A stretch of 11,511 nt of DNA from CAKQOE01 sp051892195 (GCA_051892195.1 JBJFFZ010000097.1:1-11511), one strand, 5' to 3'; shown: positions 1-6,530, numbered from the stretch's first letter. Program-made: numbers and translations. Notes: a model not told the origin generated them from the letters alone.

Positions 1-120
1 GCAGGCTATTTATTCGTACAACTATTGTTGATATACAGTTATTATGCCTGTCAAGTTTGAGTTTTGTTGGATTTAGCTTTGGAATAAGTCGTATTTATTT
101 GCCAAAAACGCCGTATTTGC

Positions 121-149
121 TTGAATTGTTGTTTCTATTGCGATACAAT
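121..149 (+). promoter_or_regulatory. sigma-A type promoter of hbd
   Basis: A -35 box TTGAAT (121-126) and a -10 box TACAAT (144-149) are separated by exactly 17 bases. They match the consensus at 4/6 and 5/6 positions. Transcription would start near 156 and give a leader of about 78 bases before the hbd start. The surrounding 1-233 stretch is AT-rich, and I see no gene, operator dyad or riboswitch-like structure in it. The promoter call rests on sequence match only. Confidence 0.65.
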
Positions 150-220
150 AGGAGTGTAAGATCAGGTTATTTTTCAGGTAACAGCTGCAAAGCCACATAT
201 GGGAGACCTGCGGCATGTTA

Positions 221-226
221 AGGAGG
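221..226 (+). promoter_or_regulatory. ribosome binding site of hbd
   Basis: A perfect AGGAGG lies 7 bases before the ATG at 234. This fixes the start of hbd and suggests strong translation. Confidence 0.85.
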
Positions 227-233
227 TACACTT

Positions 234-1073
234 ATGAAAATTGGTATTTTAGGCGCATCCACGATGGGTCGCGGACTCATTCAGCACTGTGCAAACTGCG
301 GATTTGATATTATTTTCCGCGCAAGATCTCAGAAGTCAGTTGACGACGCCCTTGCCTATGTGGAAGGACAGTATGATTTTATGATTTCCAGAGGCTGGCT
401 GGCAGCGGAAGCAAAGGCTGAAAATCTGGCGCGGATCACAGGAACCACCGACCTGTCCGCCATGAAGGATGCTGATTATATTATTGAAGCTGCTGCCGAA
501 AACATGGAGATCAAGAAGGAACTGTTCGCAGAACTGGATAAGCTCTGCCGGCCGGAGGTTATCCTCGCCACAAACACCTCTTCCCTCTCCATCACTGAGA
601 TCGCTTCCGTGACAAACCGTCCGGACAAGGTGGTGGGCATGCACTTCTTCAATCCTGCTCCTGTTATGAAGCTGGTTGAAGTAATCCCTGGCTACAACAC
701 TTCCGATGCAACCCTCATGGAAGCAAAGGAACTGTCTGAAAAGCTCCAGAAGACTCCGATCGTTGTACACGAAGCTCCTGGATTTGTTGTAAACAGAATG
801 CTCGTACCGATGATCAACGAATGCATCGCTGTTTATGCCGAAGGCATCGCGTCTGCAGAAGATATTGACCGGGCCATGCAGTTAGGCGCAAACCATCCGA
901 TGGGACCTCTGGCTCTGGGAGATCTGGTAGGTCTGGACATCTGCCTCTCCATCATGGAAGTCCTCCACAAGGAGCTTGGCGAAGACAAGTACCGTCCGCA
1001 TCCGCTTCTTAGAAAGATGGTTCGTGCAGGAAAGCTTGGTCAGAAGACCGGAGAAGGTTTCTACAAGTATTAA
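234..1073 (+). CDS. hbd: 3-hydroxybutyryl-CoA dehydrogenase, probably NADPH-linked
   Basis: A 279-residue protein, normal length for bacterial 3-hydroxyacyl-CoA dehydrogenases. It interconverts acetoacetyl-CoA and 3-hydroxybutyryl-CoA in the cytosol, the second step of butyrate formation. The N-terminal half is a Rossmann fold with GASTMG (7-12); the C-terminal dimerisation domain starts near 185. Catalytic residues align with the known family: S116 in NTSS, H137 in MHFFNPAP, E149 and N187. Two coenzyme-site features are unusual. The second glycine of GxGxxG is serine (S9), and the end of strand beta-2 reads FRARS (28-32) with no acidic residue, whereas NAD-linked relatives carry Asp there. 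From memory, the NADP-specific Clostridium kluyveri enzyme has a similar Arg-rich stretch, so NADPH preference is inferred. The gene stands alone between its own promoter and terminator, without the thiolase, crotonase or acyl-CoA dehydrogenase genes often found beside it. Confidence 0.95.
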   Translation: MKIGILGASTMGRGLIQHCANCGFDIIFRARSQKSVDDALAYVEGQYDFMISRGWLAAEAKAENLARITGTTDLSAMKDADYIIEAAAENMEIKKELFAELDKLCRPEVILATNTSSLSITEIASVTNRPDKVVGMHFFNPAPVMKLVEVIPGYNTSDATLMEAKELSEKLQKTPIVVHEAPGFVVNRMLVPMINECIAVYAEGIASAEDIDRAMQLGANHPMGPLALGDLVGLDICLSIMEVLHKELGEDKYRPHPLLRKMVRAGKLGQKTGEGFYKY

Positions 1074-1211
1074 GATCCGCCGTCTCTGCCGGCCCCGCTG
1101 CCCGCAGGGAGTGCCGCGTTTCTTACATATGATTCACATTGGTTCATCTTTTCGGATTAACGCCCGTTCCGGGGTTATCTGGAAATGCGAATAAAGACAA
1201 TCTACAAGCCA

Positions 1212-1251
1212 AAAACGAAAAAGACCGCCTTTCGGCGGTCTTTTTCGTTTT
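1212..1251. terminator. bidirectional intrinsic terminator between hbd and the kinase operon
   Basis: The arms 1212-1229 and 1234-1251 are perfectly complementary over 18 bp around a TTTC tetraloop. The core AGACCGCC/GGCGGTCT is bordered by an A-run on the left and a T-run on the right, so it can form a GC-rich hairpin followed by U residues in either direction. It closes hbd (stop at 1073) from the left and the kinase operon (stop at 1292) from the right, as expected for convergent units. Confidence 0.93.
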
Positions 1252-1291
1252 GCAGCAGAAGCAGAAAACCTCCTGCCGGACATATTTCTTT

Positions 1292-2803
1292 CTAAACACC
1301 CTTCAGGGCTTCCATCAGCCGCTTGTACCGTTCCAGAAGCTTTTCGTAAATCCGGTGGTTTTCCGGGTCCGGTGCAAAGACCTCCTGAATCCGCACCGTG
1401 GCGGCGCATGCCTCATCCAGAGACTCCCAGACACCTGCAGCAACTCCTGCCAGAACGGCAGCGCCCAGGCAGCAGGCGTTTTCGTTGTTTGCCGTGGTGA
1501 TTACTTTCCGTCCCGTTGCGTCGGCCCGGATCTGACACCAGATCCTGCTCATGGCGCCGCCCCCGATGCTTACGATGTCCTTCACAGGAACATCCAGGGC
1601 CTCCGTGGCTTCAATGACTCTGCACAGCACCATAGCCACACTTTCCATAATAGCCCGGACAAAATGACGTTTTTCGTGGGCCATGGTGATGCCGTAAAAG
1701 CATGCCCCGGAGACTGCCCCCAGATCCGGAGGTCCGGAGCCCTGCAGATGAGGAAGGGCAACGATGCCCTCCGCCCCCGGCTCCGTTTCCGCAGCCAGCA
1801 GATCCAGCTGGTCGTAGGCATTGGGGCCTCCGGCCTTTTCTGCTGCCAGCTCCGTTTCTCCAAAGGAGTCCCGGAACCACTTCATGAACATACCGCCTAC
1901 CGCATAGGCATGCACCATGTACATTCCCGGAACCGCACTGCAGTAGCAGGGCATCTGCATGGCAGGGTCCAGCACCACATGATCCACCATGGTCATGGTG
2001 CAAAGAGCGGAGCCGATGCTCTCCGAAAAGGCGCCGGGCCGGATATTGCCGGAGCCGATGGCTCCGCAGGCCAGATCGATGGCGCCGATATTTACCGTGG
2101 TTCCCTCCGCAAGGCCAAAGCACGCCGCACCCTCTGCAGAGACCGTTCCGATATTTTCTCCCGGCAGACAGATTTCCGGAAGCTGCGCTTCCGTAATGCC
2201 GATAAAATCAAGCATTTCCGGCCAGTATTCCCGGGTGCGGATATCCCAGTAGATGCTGCTTCCAAGGGTGGAATCCTCTCCCACAAACCGGCCCGTCAGC
2301 CGGTAGGCAAGGTACCCCCCAAGCTGCAGCACCATCCGGATCCGTCCGAAGCTTTCCGGCTCATGCCGTTTCAGCCAAAGCAGCTTTGCCCCGGGCCAGA
2401 TGGAGTCCTCCCCCACCTGCCCGGTGCGGGCCTGAATAACCTCCGGCCCGAACTCCCGGACGATGTCCGCCGCCTCTTCTGCGGAACGGCTGTCCAGCCA
2501 GACAATGGCAGGCCGCACCGGCATCCCCTGTTCGTCCAGGAACACACTGGTCTCGCCCTGTACCGACAGCCCCAGAGTCAGAATCTCCTCCGGACGGATG
2601 CCGGCGTTTTTCATGGCATTCTGACAGACCTCACGAAAGATCCGCACATACGCCTCCGCATCCATCTCCGCCCATCCGGGCGCCGGAGAATCGATGGAGT
2701 ATTCGGAAACGGCACTTCCGCACTCCCGTCCGGTTCCGTCAAATACAGCGCCCTTAAATGCGGTGGTTCCCATATCAATTGTCAGAATAAATTGCCTGTT
2801 CAT
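1292..2803 (-). CDS. FGGY-family carbohydrate kinase (xylulokinase/glycerol kinase-like, substrate unknown)
   Basis: A 503-residue ATP-dependent sugar or polyol kinase, normal length for the FGGY family. The first actin-like domain opens with ILTIDMGTTAFK (6-17), the N-terminal phosphate loop. The catalytic-base Asp is probably D243 in NIGAIDLACGAIG. FGGY signature 2 fits from A367 to E387 (A-C-F-Y-G-I ... H-F-V-R-A-I-M-E), and the adenosine loop is IGGGAMSR (413-420). Substrate-side motifs are mixed: VQGET (81-85) resembles glycerol kinase QRET rather than xylulokinase QMHG, while the region around D243 is more xylulokinase-like. The start at 2803 was chosen because it places the family N-terminus directly after the Met and has a weak purine-rich AGAAAGAG upstream; an in-frame ATG at 2824 would add seven residues. 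It is the last gene of the minus-strand operon and probably phosphorylates the imported substrate or its oxidised product. Confidence 0.9.
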   Translation of the reverse strand: MNRQFILTIDMGTTAFKGAVFDGTGRECGSAVSEYSIDSPAPGWAEMDAEAYVRIFREVCQNAMKNAGIRPEEILTLGLSVQGETSVFLDEQGMPVRPAIVWLDSRSAEEAADIVREFGPEVIQARTGQVGEDSIWPGAKLLWLKRHEPESFGRIRMVLQLGGYLAYRLTGRFVGEDSTLGSSIYWDIRTREYWPEMLDFIGITEAQLPEICLPGENIGTVSAEGAACFGLAEGTTVNIGAIDLACGAIGSGNIRPGAFSESIGSALCTMTMVDHVVLDPAMQMPCYCSAVPGMYMVHAYAVGGMFMKWFRDSFGETELAAEKAGGPNAYDQLDLLAAETEPGAEGIVALPHLQGSGPPDLGAVSGACFYGITMAHEKRHFVRAIMESVAMVLCRVIEATEALDVPVKDIVSIGGGAMSRIWCQIRADATGRKVITTANNENACCLGAAVLAGVAAGVWESLDEACAATVRIQEVFAPDPENHRIYEKLLERYKRLMEALKGV

Positions 2804-2860
2804 TTCCGATACTCTTTCTTCCATTTCTGTAATAACTTCTCAACTTCCAGTAACATGCGA

Positions 2861-2895
2861 TGAACCCATGACAGATTGCATCTGAAATGGGTTCA
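2861..2895 (-). other. intercistronic stem-loop before the kinase gene
   Basis: TGAACCCAT (2861-2869) pairs perfectly with ATGGGTTCA (2887-2895). Inside it CAGAT (2872-2876) pairs with ATCTG (2880-2884) around a TGC loop, with a 2x2 internal loop in between, giving 14 bp in all. It lies in the 110-base space between the 171-residue gene and the kinase, the longest gap inside the operon. No U-run follows on the minus strand, so it is not a classical terminator. It may serve as an mRNA processing or stability element or a partial brake on kinase expression. Confidence 0.6.
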
Positions 2896-2913
2896 CGATG
2901 ATCATTTTTCTTT

Positions 2914-3429
2914 TTATGTAATCCGGATATCATCCAGATCTCCGGTGAGAGAATCCAGTACCTTGTACTTTTTCTCGTCCACTGCGGAATTGTAAAATTC
3001 AAAGATGTACAGGGGCTTGTAAAAGCGCTCTGTCACATGATCCTCAAGGACCGGCGCGGCGTAAAGACTCTTGTACTTCCGCAGGATGGCCGTCCGGTTG
3101 TATTCCCAGGCCTTCTGCAGCGCCTCCCCTTCCGTCAGCTTGTCTGCCAGAACGCACACGTCCTCCACAGAGGTCAGCTCACCTGCAGGCAGGTGGGACA
3201 GCTTTCCCGGAGACAGGACGGATTCATCGAAGCCCGCGTAATACCCCGCATACCGGGTGGTTTTCTTTGACACCGGTATGGCGATGCGGAACTGAAACAC
3301 CCAGCACAGACTGTAGACGGTGTTGATGTGGCGGCAGGTGATTCCCTGCAGTTTTTTTGACCGGGCCATCCGGTTCAGAAACATTTCCGGCGAATAACGC
3401 AGTCCTTTCAGGATATTAATCTCAGTCAT
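2914..3429 (-). CDS. uncharacterised 171-residue protein translationally coupled to the symporter
   Basis: I do not recognise this protein. The reading frame is open upstream to 3516. I chose the ATG at 3429 because the frame above it lies inside the symporter gene and this ATG overlaps the symporter stop (ATGACTGA, 8 bases), a typical coupling arrangement. No strong ribosome binding site is present, which also fits coupling. The product is basic at the N-terminus, has an aromatic/hydrophobic stretch near 38-52 too short and polar for a sure membrane span, and a tyrosine-rich C-terminus (YKPLYIFEFYNS, then KYKVLDSLTGDLDDI, about 137-168) that looks like a beta-hairpin, loosely recalling PepSY-type ends. 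No signal peptide or catalytic motif is evident. Its place between symporter and kinase suggests an accessory or regulatory role in uptake; this is inference. Confidence 0.75.
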   Translation of the reverse strand: MTEINILKGLRYSPEMFLNRMARSKKLQGITCRHINTVYSLCWVFQFRIAIPVSKKTTRYAGYYAGFDESVLSPGKLSHLPAGELTSVEDVCVLADKLTEGEALQKAWEYNRTAILRKYKSLYAAPVLEDHVTERFYKPLYIFEFYNSAVDEKKYKVLDSLTGDLDDIRIT

Positions 3430-5092
3430 AAACTGCGCCTGCCGGGGCTCCGGCAGCACCCAGAGAGCCTGCCATTTTTTCCAGCTTTTCTTCGCCGCTG
3501 CGGATGAGCGTTGCAAACTGCTCTCTGCTCATCTGGATTCCGGAAGCAGCAGGCTGTTCTGCCCCTTCCACTTCGTCGAAGCTCTTTGCATAGTTGAACA
3601 TATCAATAACTTCCTGCGGCGGCTTCTTTGTAAGCTTGCTGACAACGATGTACGCCACGATGGCGATCACCAGCGCCGCAAAGAATGTGTGGATATTGGT
3701 TCTTTCCTGCAGCAGGTAGTACCAGAGGAAGCCGGTAACCGAGCCTGTGATCATGGCTGCGGCAGCCCCTTCCTTTGTGCCGTTTTTCCAGTAAAGACCG
3801 CCCACGATGCACGGAATAAATGCCGGCGAAAGCACAGACCATGCGATCCAGGTCAGCTGGTAAACCCCTACGGAAAACAGCGGAATAAAGCACATTGCGC
3901 AGGATACCAGACCCAGGATGTATGTAGACCAGCGGGTAGTCCGCATCTTTGTAGTTTCACTGGCGTCCGGCCGGATCATGTTGAGAACGTCGTTGCCTGC
4001 GGAGGAGCCGATCACCAGAAGCAGCGCGCTGGCTGTGGACATAACCGCAGCGGTGGCGCCCGCCAGAATCAGCCCGGCAACAGGAGCCGGAAGATTGGAC
4101 AGGGTCAGCATCGGCATAATGAACTCGGCGCTGCCCCCCGGAAGCATCTCAGCATCCGGATAAGCCACACGGCCCACCATACCGAGAATATATACGCCAA
4201 AGGCAAGTACAAAACCGAAGCATGCACCGATGAGCGGCACAAGCTTGATGGACTTTTCATCTCTGACAGCAACCGTCTTGATAATCAGATGAGGCTGGCC
4301 CATGTAGCCGATAAAGTAAACCAGCGCGATGCCGGCAATCATCAGCGGCGCGCCCTTGAGGTAATAATCCTCGCCCCACAGAGTAGCAAGACCTTCGTTG
4401 ATAGCTGTCAGCCCCTGGTTCATACCGGAAAGACCGTCCACAGAGTGGATGCACACCGGAATCAGAATCAGCAGCCCGATAACCATGAGAATGGACTGCA
4501 CAAAGTCCGTATAGGCAACGGACAGGTAACCGCCTGCGCCGGTATACACCAGAATGGCAATGCACCCCAGCACCAGCGAAAGACTGTAGTTCCAGCCCGT
4601 GATGCAGGAAATCAGCACACCCATAGACATGTATTCTACCAGCAGACTGATGAGCATTGCAACGATAAGAATCACAACGGACAGATAGCGGATCCGCTTG
4701 CTGTAGTAGCGGTGCCCGAAAAATTCAGGAATGGTCAGAGCATCGGACTTTTCCGTGTAACGGCGCATTCTTCTTGCGATGATCCCGAAGTTGAGGACCG
4801 GACCGAACACGTCCCCCGGAGCAGCCCAAAGGGCGGAAGCCCCGGCTTCCCATCCGTACTGCGGACCGGCAATGTACATGCCGCCCCCTAAAGAGCTGGA
4901 CCCGTGAGCCAGAGCCGTAATCCACGGACCCATGGAACGGCCTCCCACAAACCAGTCTTCCGAGTTCTGTACCTTCTTTGCAGACCAGAGGCCCACGGCA
5001 ATAATGACCACCATGTAGATCACCAGCATTGCCGGAACAATCAGGGGAATATCAAACCCCAGCGCCTCTTCCAGATTTGAAATGTTTAACAT
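3422..5092 (-). CDS. sodium:solute symporter family (SSS/SLC5) transporter
   Basis: A 556-residue integral membrane protein that imports a small solute with Na+ in the PutP/PanF style. Hydrophobic spans are plain throughout, roughly 13 in the family fold, beginning at about 17-36. The family marker EDWFVGGRSMGPW lies at 45-57. The most diagnostic segment is AAVMSTASALLLV (348-360), matching the Na+-binding helix of PutP, with S352 and T353 at the expected Na+ ligands. The PutP sodium-site Asp of helix 2 (D55) is a serine here (about S68), which occurs in other SSS branches and argues against a simple proline carrier. A 65-residue cytoplasmic tail follows about 490 and is Glu/Lys-rich then Ala/Gly-rich. 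The start has only a weak CAGGT upstream and a TAG in frame just before it. The gene sits between a 40-residue membrane peptide and a coupled unknown protein. The substrate is not predictable; a polyol or sugar acid is suggested by the neighbours. Confidence 0.92.
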   Translation of the reverse strand: MLNISNLEEALGFDIPLIVPAMLVIYMVVIIAVGLWSAKKVQNSEDWFVGGRSMGPWITALAHGSSSLGGGMYIAGPQYGWEAGASALWAAPGDVFGPVLNFGIIARRMRRYTEKSDALTIPEFFGHRYYSKRIRYLSVVILIVAMLISLLVEYMSMGVLISCITGWNYSLSLVLGCIAILVYTGAGGYLSVAYTDFVQSILMVIGLLILIPVCIHSVDGLSGMNQGLTAINEGLATLWGEDYYLKGAPLMIAGIALVYFIGYMGQPHLIIKTVAVRDEKSIKLVPLIGACFGFVLAFGVYILGMVGRVAYPDAEMLPGGSAEFIMPMLTLSNLPAPVAGLILAGATAAVMSTASALLLVIGSSAGNDVLNMIRPDASETTKMRTTRWSTYILGLVSCAMCFIPLFSVGVYQLTWIAWSVLSPAFIPCIVGGLYWKNGTKEGAAAAMITGSVTGFLWYYLLQERTNIHTFFAALVIAIVAYIVVSKLTKKPPQEVIDMFNYAKSFDEVEGAEQPAASGIQMSREQFATLIRSGEEKLEKMAGSLGAAGAPAGAVYD

Positions 5093-5144
5093 AATAATAA
5101 TACCTGTTGTAAACTAATAATAGAAATAACCTCTCCAAAACGAC

Positions 5145-5159
5145 GGCCCGTCCCGGGCC
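5145..5159 (-). other. GC hairpin in the 82-base space upstream of the symporter
   Basis: GGCCCG (5145-5150) and CGGGCC (5154-5159) form a perfect six-pair all-GC stem with a TCC loop. It lies between the 40-residue gene and the symporter, in the leader of the latter. No U-run follows, so it is more likely a processing or translation-tuning element than a terminator. Confidence 0.4.
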
Positions 5160-5174
5160 CCCTGCAGCCTGCGC

Positions 5175-5297
5175 CTAAAGCTTCCACATGCCCTTCGCAA
5201 AGGTAATGGTCAGCACCGCAGCCACCACAACGGTTCCGATGATCAGCACCCCTGTGCTCACAGGGAAATCAAAGAACCATGACAGCGTCTTTTCCAT
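5175..5297 (-). CDS. 40-residue single-span membrane peptide, possible symporter accessory subunit
   Basis: A short gene with strong support. ATG at 5297 is preceded by AAGGAGG (5305-5311) at 7-base spacing, and the frame ends with TAG at 5175-5177. The peptide begins MEKTLSWFFDFPVSTG, continues with one uninterrupted hydrophobic helix at about 16-34 rich in Val, Ile and Ala, and ends with a short basic tail AKGMWKL. It follows the dehydrogenase by 35 bases and precedes the symporter by 82. Very small membrane proteins encoded next to sodium:solute symporters are known and are thought to be accessory subunits. I do not see clear sequence identity to a named one, so the function is inferred from position and shape only. 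Confidence 0.8.
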   Translation of the reverse strand: MEKTLSWFFDFPVSTGVLIIGTVVVAAVLTITFAKGMWKL

Positions 5298-5304
5298 TCA
5301 GATT

Positions 5305-5311
5305 CCTCCTT
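5305..5311 (-). promoter_or_regulatory. ribosome binding site of the 40-residue peptide
   Basis: AAGGAGG read on the minus strand, 7 bases before the ATG at 5297. It is one of the strongest such sites in the window and is the main evidence that this very short frame is translated. Confidence 0.8.
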
Positions 5312-5332
5312 CCTCAAAAGAATTTATTTTGT

Positions 5333-6331
5333 TTATTCTTTTCCTGTGTCAAATAAAATCTTGGCAGCAGACCGGTCCCCGCCGCACAGAGCCTCAAAAG
5401 CCTCTGCGCACTCCGCAAGGCCGTACCGCCCTGTAATCAGCGGCGTCACATCCAAAGCACCGTCTTCAATGAGCCGGACTGCTTCTTCTATGTGGCGGTG
5501 CTCGTAGGCGTTTGCCCCCACCAGAGCGATTTCCCCCGCCACGATGGCGTTGAGATCTACGGTAAATCCGTCCTCAAAGATGCTGACCATGCAGATGCGC
5601 CCTCCGGGAGCCGTATGGGCAACGGCCGCCTCAAAGGACGGCTGCTTCCCGGCAGCCTCCACCACCGCATCAAAGAGCTGATCCTCCGGAAGCTCCCCGA
5701 AAATCAGGTCCGCCCCTAAGGCTTCTGCCATGCGCCTGCGGGGCTCGGAACGGTTCACCACGGTCACATGGGAAGCCCCGTACACTGCCTTCAGAACCAT
5801 CAGGGTCAGAAGACCGATGGGACCGGCTCCGATGATGGCAATCCGTTCCTCCGGAAGAGGCTTCATGCGTTCACAGACATTGAGGGCCACCGCAAGAGGC
5901 TCTGCCAGCGCCAGAGCTGCAGGGTCCGTGCCCGGCTTTGCCTTTACCAGCCGGTCTGCCGGCAGGGCGATATACTCACCGAACCCTCCGGGTCTCACCT
6001 CCCCGATAAAGCCCAGTTCGCTGCAGGTGTTGAACTTGCCGGCCCGGCACCCGGGACAGCTGCCGCAGGGAACCATGGGATTGCCCACCACCAGATCTCC
6101 CGGCTGCACCGGAAGGTCCGGGCTTCCCACCGCCTCCACCACGCCGGAAAACTCGTGGCCCATGATTTCCGGAATATTCTGGATGAACATTCCCCGGTTG
6201 TAGATATGAAGATCTGAGCCGCAGATGCCTGCGCAGGCCACGCGGATCAGGGCTTCTCCCGGGCCTGGAACAGGTTTCGGAACTTCTTCGCACCGGACCT
6301 GACGGATCCCGTGGTAACGGACTGCCTTCAT
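5333..6331 (-). CDS. zinc-dependent medium-chain alcohol/polyol dehydrogenase
   Basis: A 332-residue cytosolic enzyme of the sorbitol/threonine/butanediol dehydrogenase class, slightly short for the usual 340-350. It oxidises a secondary alcohol to a ketone with NAD(P). The GroES-like domain has catalytic zinc ligands C37 (GICGSD), H59-E60 (GHE) and E144 (LAEP). The structural zinc site is complete: C89, C92, C95 and C103. The coenzyme domain has GAGPIG (168-173). Strand beta-2 ends VVNRSEPRR (191-199), with Asn-Arg where NAD enzymes have Asp, so NADP+ preference is inferred. The frame is open to 6490, but ATG at 6331 was chosen because AGGAGG lies 6 bases upstream and the product then begins at the family N-terminus (MKAVRYHG). 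It is the first gene of the minus-strand operon and likely oxidises the imported polyol or a related alcohol. Confidence 0.93.
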   Translation of the reverse strand: MKAVRYHGIRQVRCEEVPKPVPGPGEALIRVACAGICGSDLHIYNRGMFIQNIPEIMGHEFSGVVEAVGSPDLPVQPGDLVVGNPMVPCGSCPGCRAGKFNTCSELGFIGEVRPGGFGEYIALPADRLVKAKPGTDPAALALAEPLAVALNVCERMKPLPEERIAIIGAGPIGLLTLMVLKAVYGASHVTVVNRSEPRRRMAEALGADLIFGELPEDQLFDAVVEAAGKQPSFEAAVAHTAPGGRICMVSIFEDGFTVDLNAIVAGEIALVGANAYEHRHIEEAVRLIEDGALDVTPLITGRYGLAECAEAFEALCGGDRSAAKILFDTGKE

Positions 6332-6337
6332 GGGGTT

Positions 6338-6343
6338 CCTCCT
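6338..6343 (-). promoter_or_regulatory. ribosome binding site of the dehydrogenase
   Basis: AGGAGG on the minus strand, extended to AAAAGGAGG, 6 bases before ATG 6331. It decides the start against an in-frame extension of 53 residues. Confidence 0.85.
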
Positions 6344-6348
6344 TTTCT

Positions 6349-6363
6349 GTCCCCGGAGGGGAC
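6349..6363 (-). other. leader hairpin just upstream of the dehydrogenase ribosome binding site
   Basis: GTCCCC (6349-6354) pairs with GGGGAC (6358-6363) around a 3-base loop that reads TCC on the minus-strand transcript. It sits directly before the ribosome binding site. A second perfect stem, CGGCGC (6393-6398) with GCGCCG (6403-6408), lies further upstream and has a TCCT loop on the transcript. Both loops are complementary to part of AGGAGG. A regulatory role is only a possibility. Confidence 0.35.
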
Positions 6364-6410
6364 GGGCTTTCAGGCTGCGTCTGGTTATATTTCGGCGCAG
6401 GAGCGCCGCA

Positions 6411-6446
6411 TTACTGCAATATTGTGTTATCACTGTATTGTAATAA
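6411..6446. promoter_or_regulatory. imperfect dyad, candidate operator of the divergent region
   Basis: The core arms are CAATATTGTG (6417-6426) and CACTGTATTG (6431-6440), separated by TTAT and complementary at 8 of 10 positions. Beyond the core, TTA (6411-6413) matches TAA (6444-6446) and one more pair is kept, so 12 of 16 positions per arm are symmetric. It lies just downstream of the predicted leftward start site, or over its alternative -10 box, where a repressor would block the catabolic operon. No regulator gene is in the window. Confidence 0.5.
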
Positions 6447-6461
6447 AGTAGTGTCCGCTTT

Positions 6462-6490
6462 AGTATATCCCGTAATGATTTACAGCGCAA
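6462..6490 (-). promoter_or_regulatory. probable leftward promoter of the catabolic operon
   Basis: On the minus strand TTGCGC (6490-6485) and TATACT (6467-6462) are spaced by 17 bases, matching consensus at 3/6 and 5/6. Transcription would begin near 6455, leaving a leader of about 124 bases. A second possible -10 box, TACAAT (6442-6437), has no recognisable -35 box. The weak -35 would fit a promoter needing activation or under inducible control. Confidence 0.45.
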
Positions 6491-6510
6491 GCATTATTTT
6501 CTGCGAAGAA

Positions 6511-6530
6511 CCCCGGGCCCCGGCCCTGGG
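6511..6530. other. GC-rich inverted repeat between the divergent promoters
   Basis: CCCCGGGCC (6511-6519) and GGCCCTGGG (6522-6530) are complementary at 8 of 9 positions across a CC centre. It lies between the leftward and rightward promoters, outside both predicted transcripts. No function is evident; it could be a protein-binding dyad or separate the two promoters. Confidence 0.35.

Noticed and set aside
1139..2863. A 574-codon open frame on the plus strand lying over the whole kinase gene
   Set aside because: The minus-strand frame encodes a complete FGGY kinase with all motifs, while the plus-strand product is rich in His, Arg and Pro with no domain. It is an antisense shadow caused by GC-rich codon use.
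3017..3032. A string resembling a CcpA catabolite-response element (TGTAAAAGCGCTCT)
   Set aside because: It carries two extra A residues compared with the consensus and lies deep inside a coding region, away from any promoter.
3430..3516. N-terminal extension of the unknown protein upstream of ATG 3429
   Set aside because: These 29 codons lie wholly inside the symporter coding region; the ATG overlapping the symporter stop is the more natural start.
3689..4891. A 400-codon open frame on the plus strand opposite the symporter
   Set aside because: Low-complexity His/Gln/Arg-rich product with no membrane spans or motifs; the opposite strand carries an unmistakable symporter.
6332..6490. 53-residue N-terminal extension of the zinc dehydrogenase
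   Set aside because: It would run through the ribosome binding site, leader hairpins and candidate operator, and the extra residues are unlike the family. ATG 6331 has a perfect AGGAGG.
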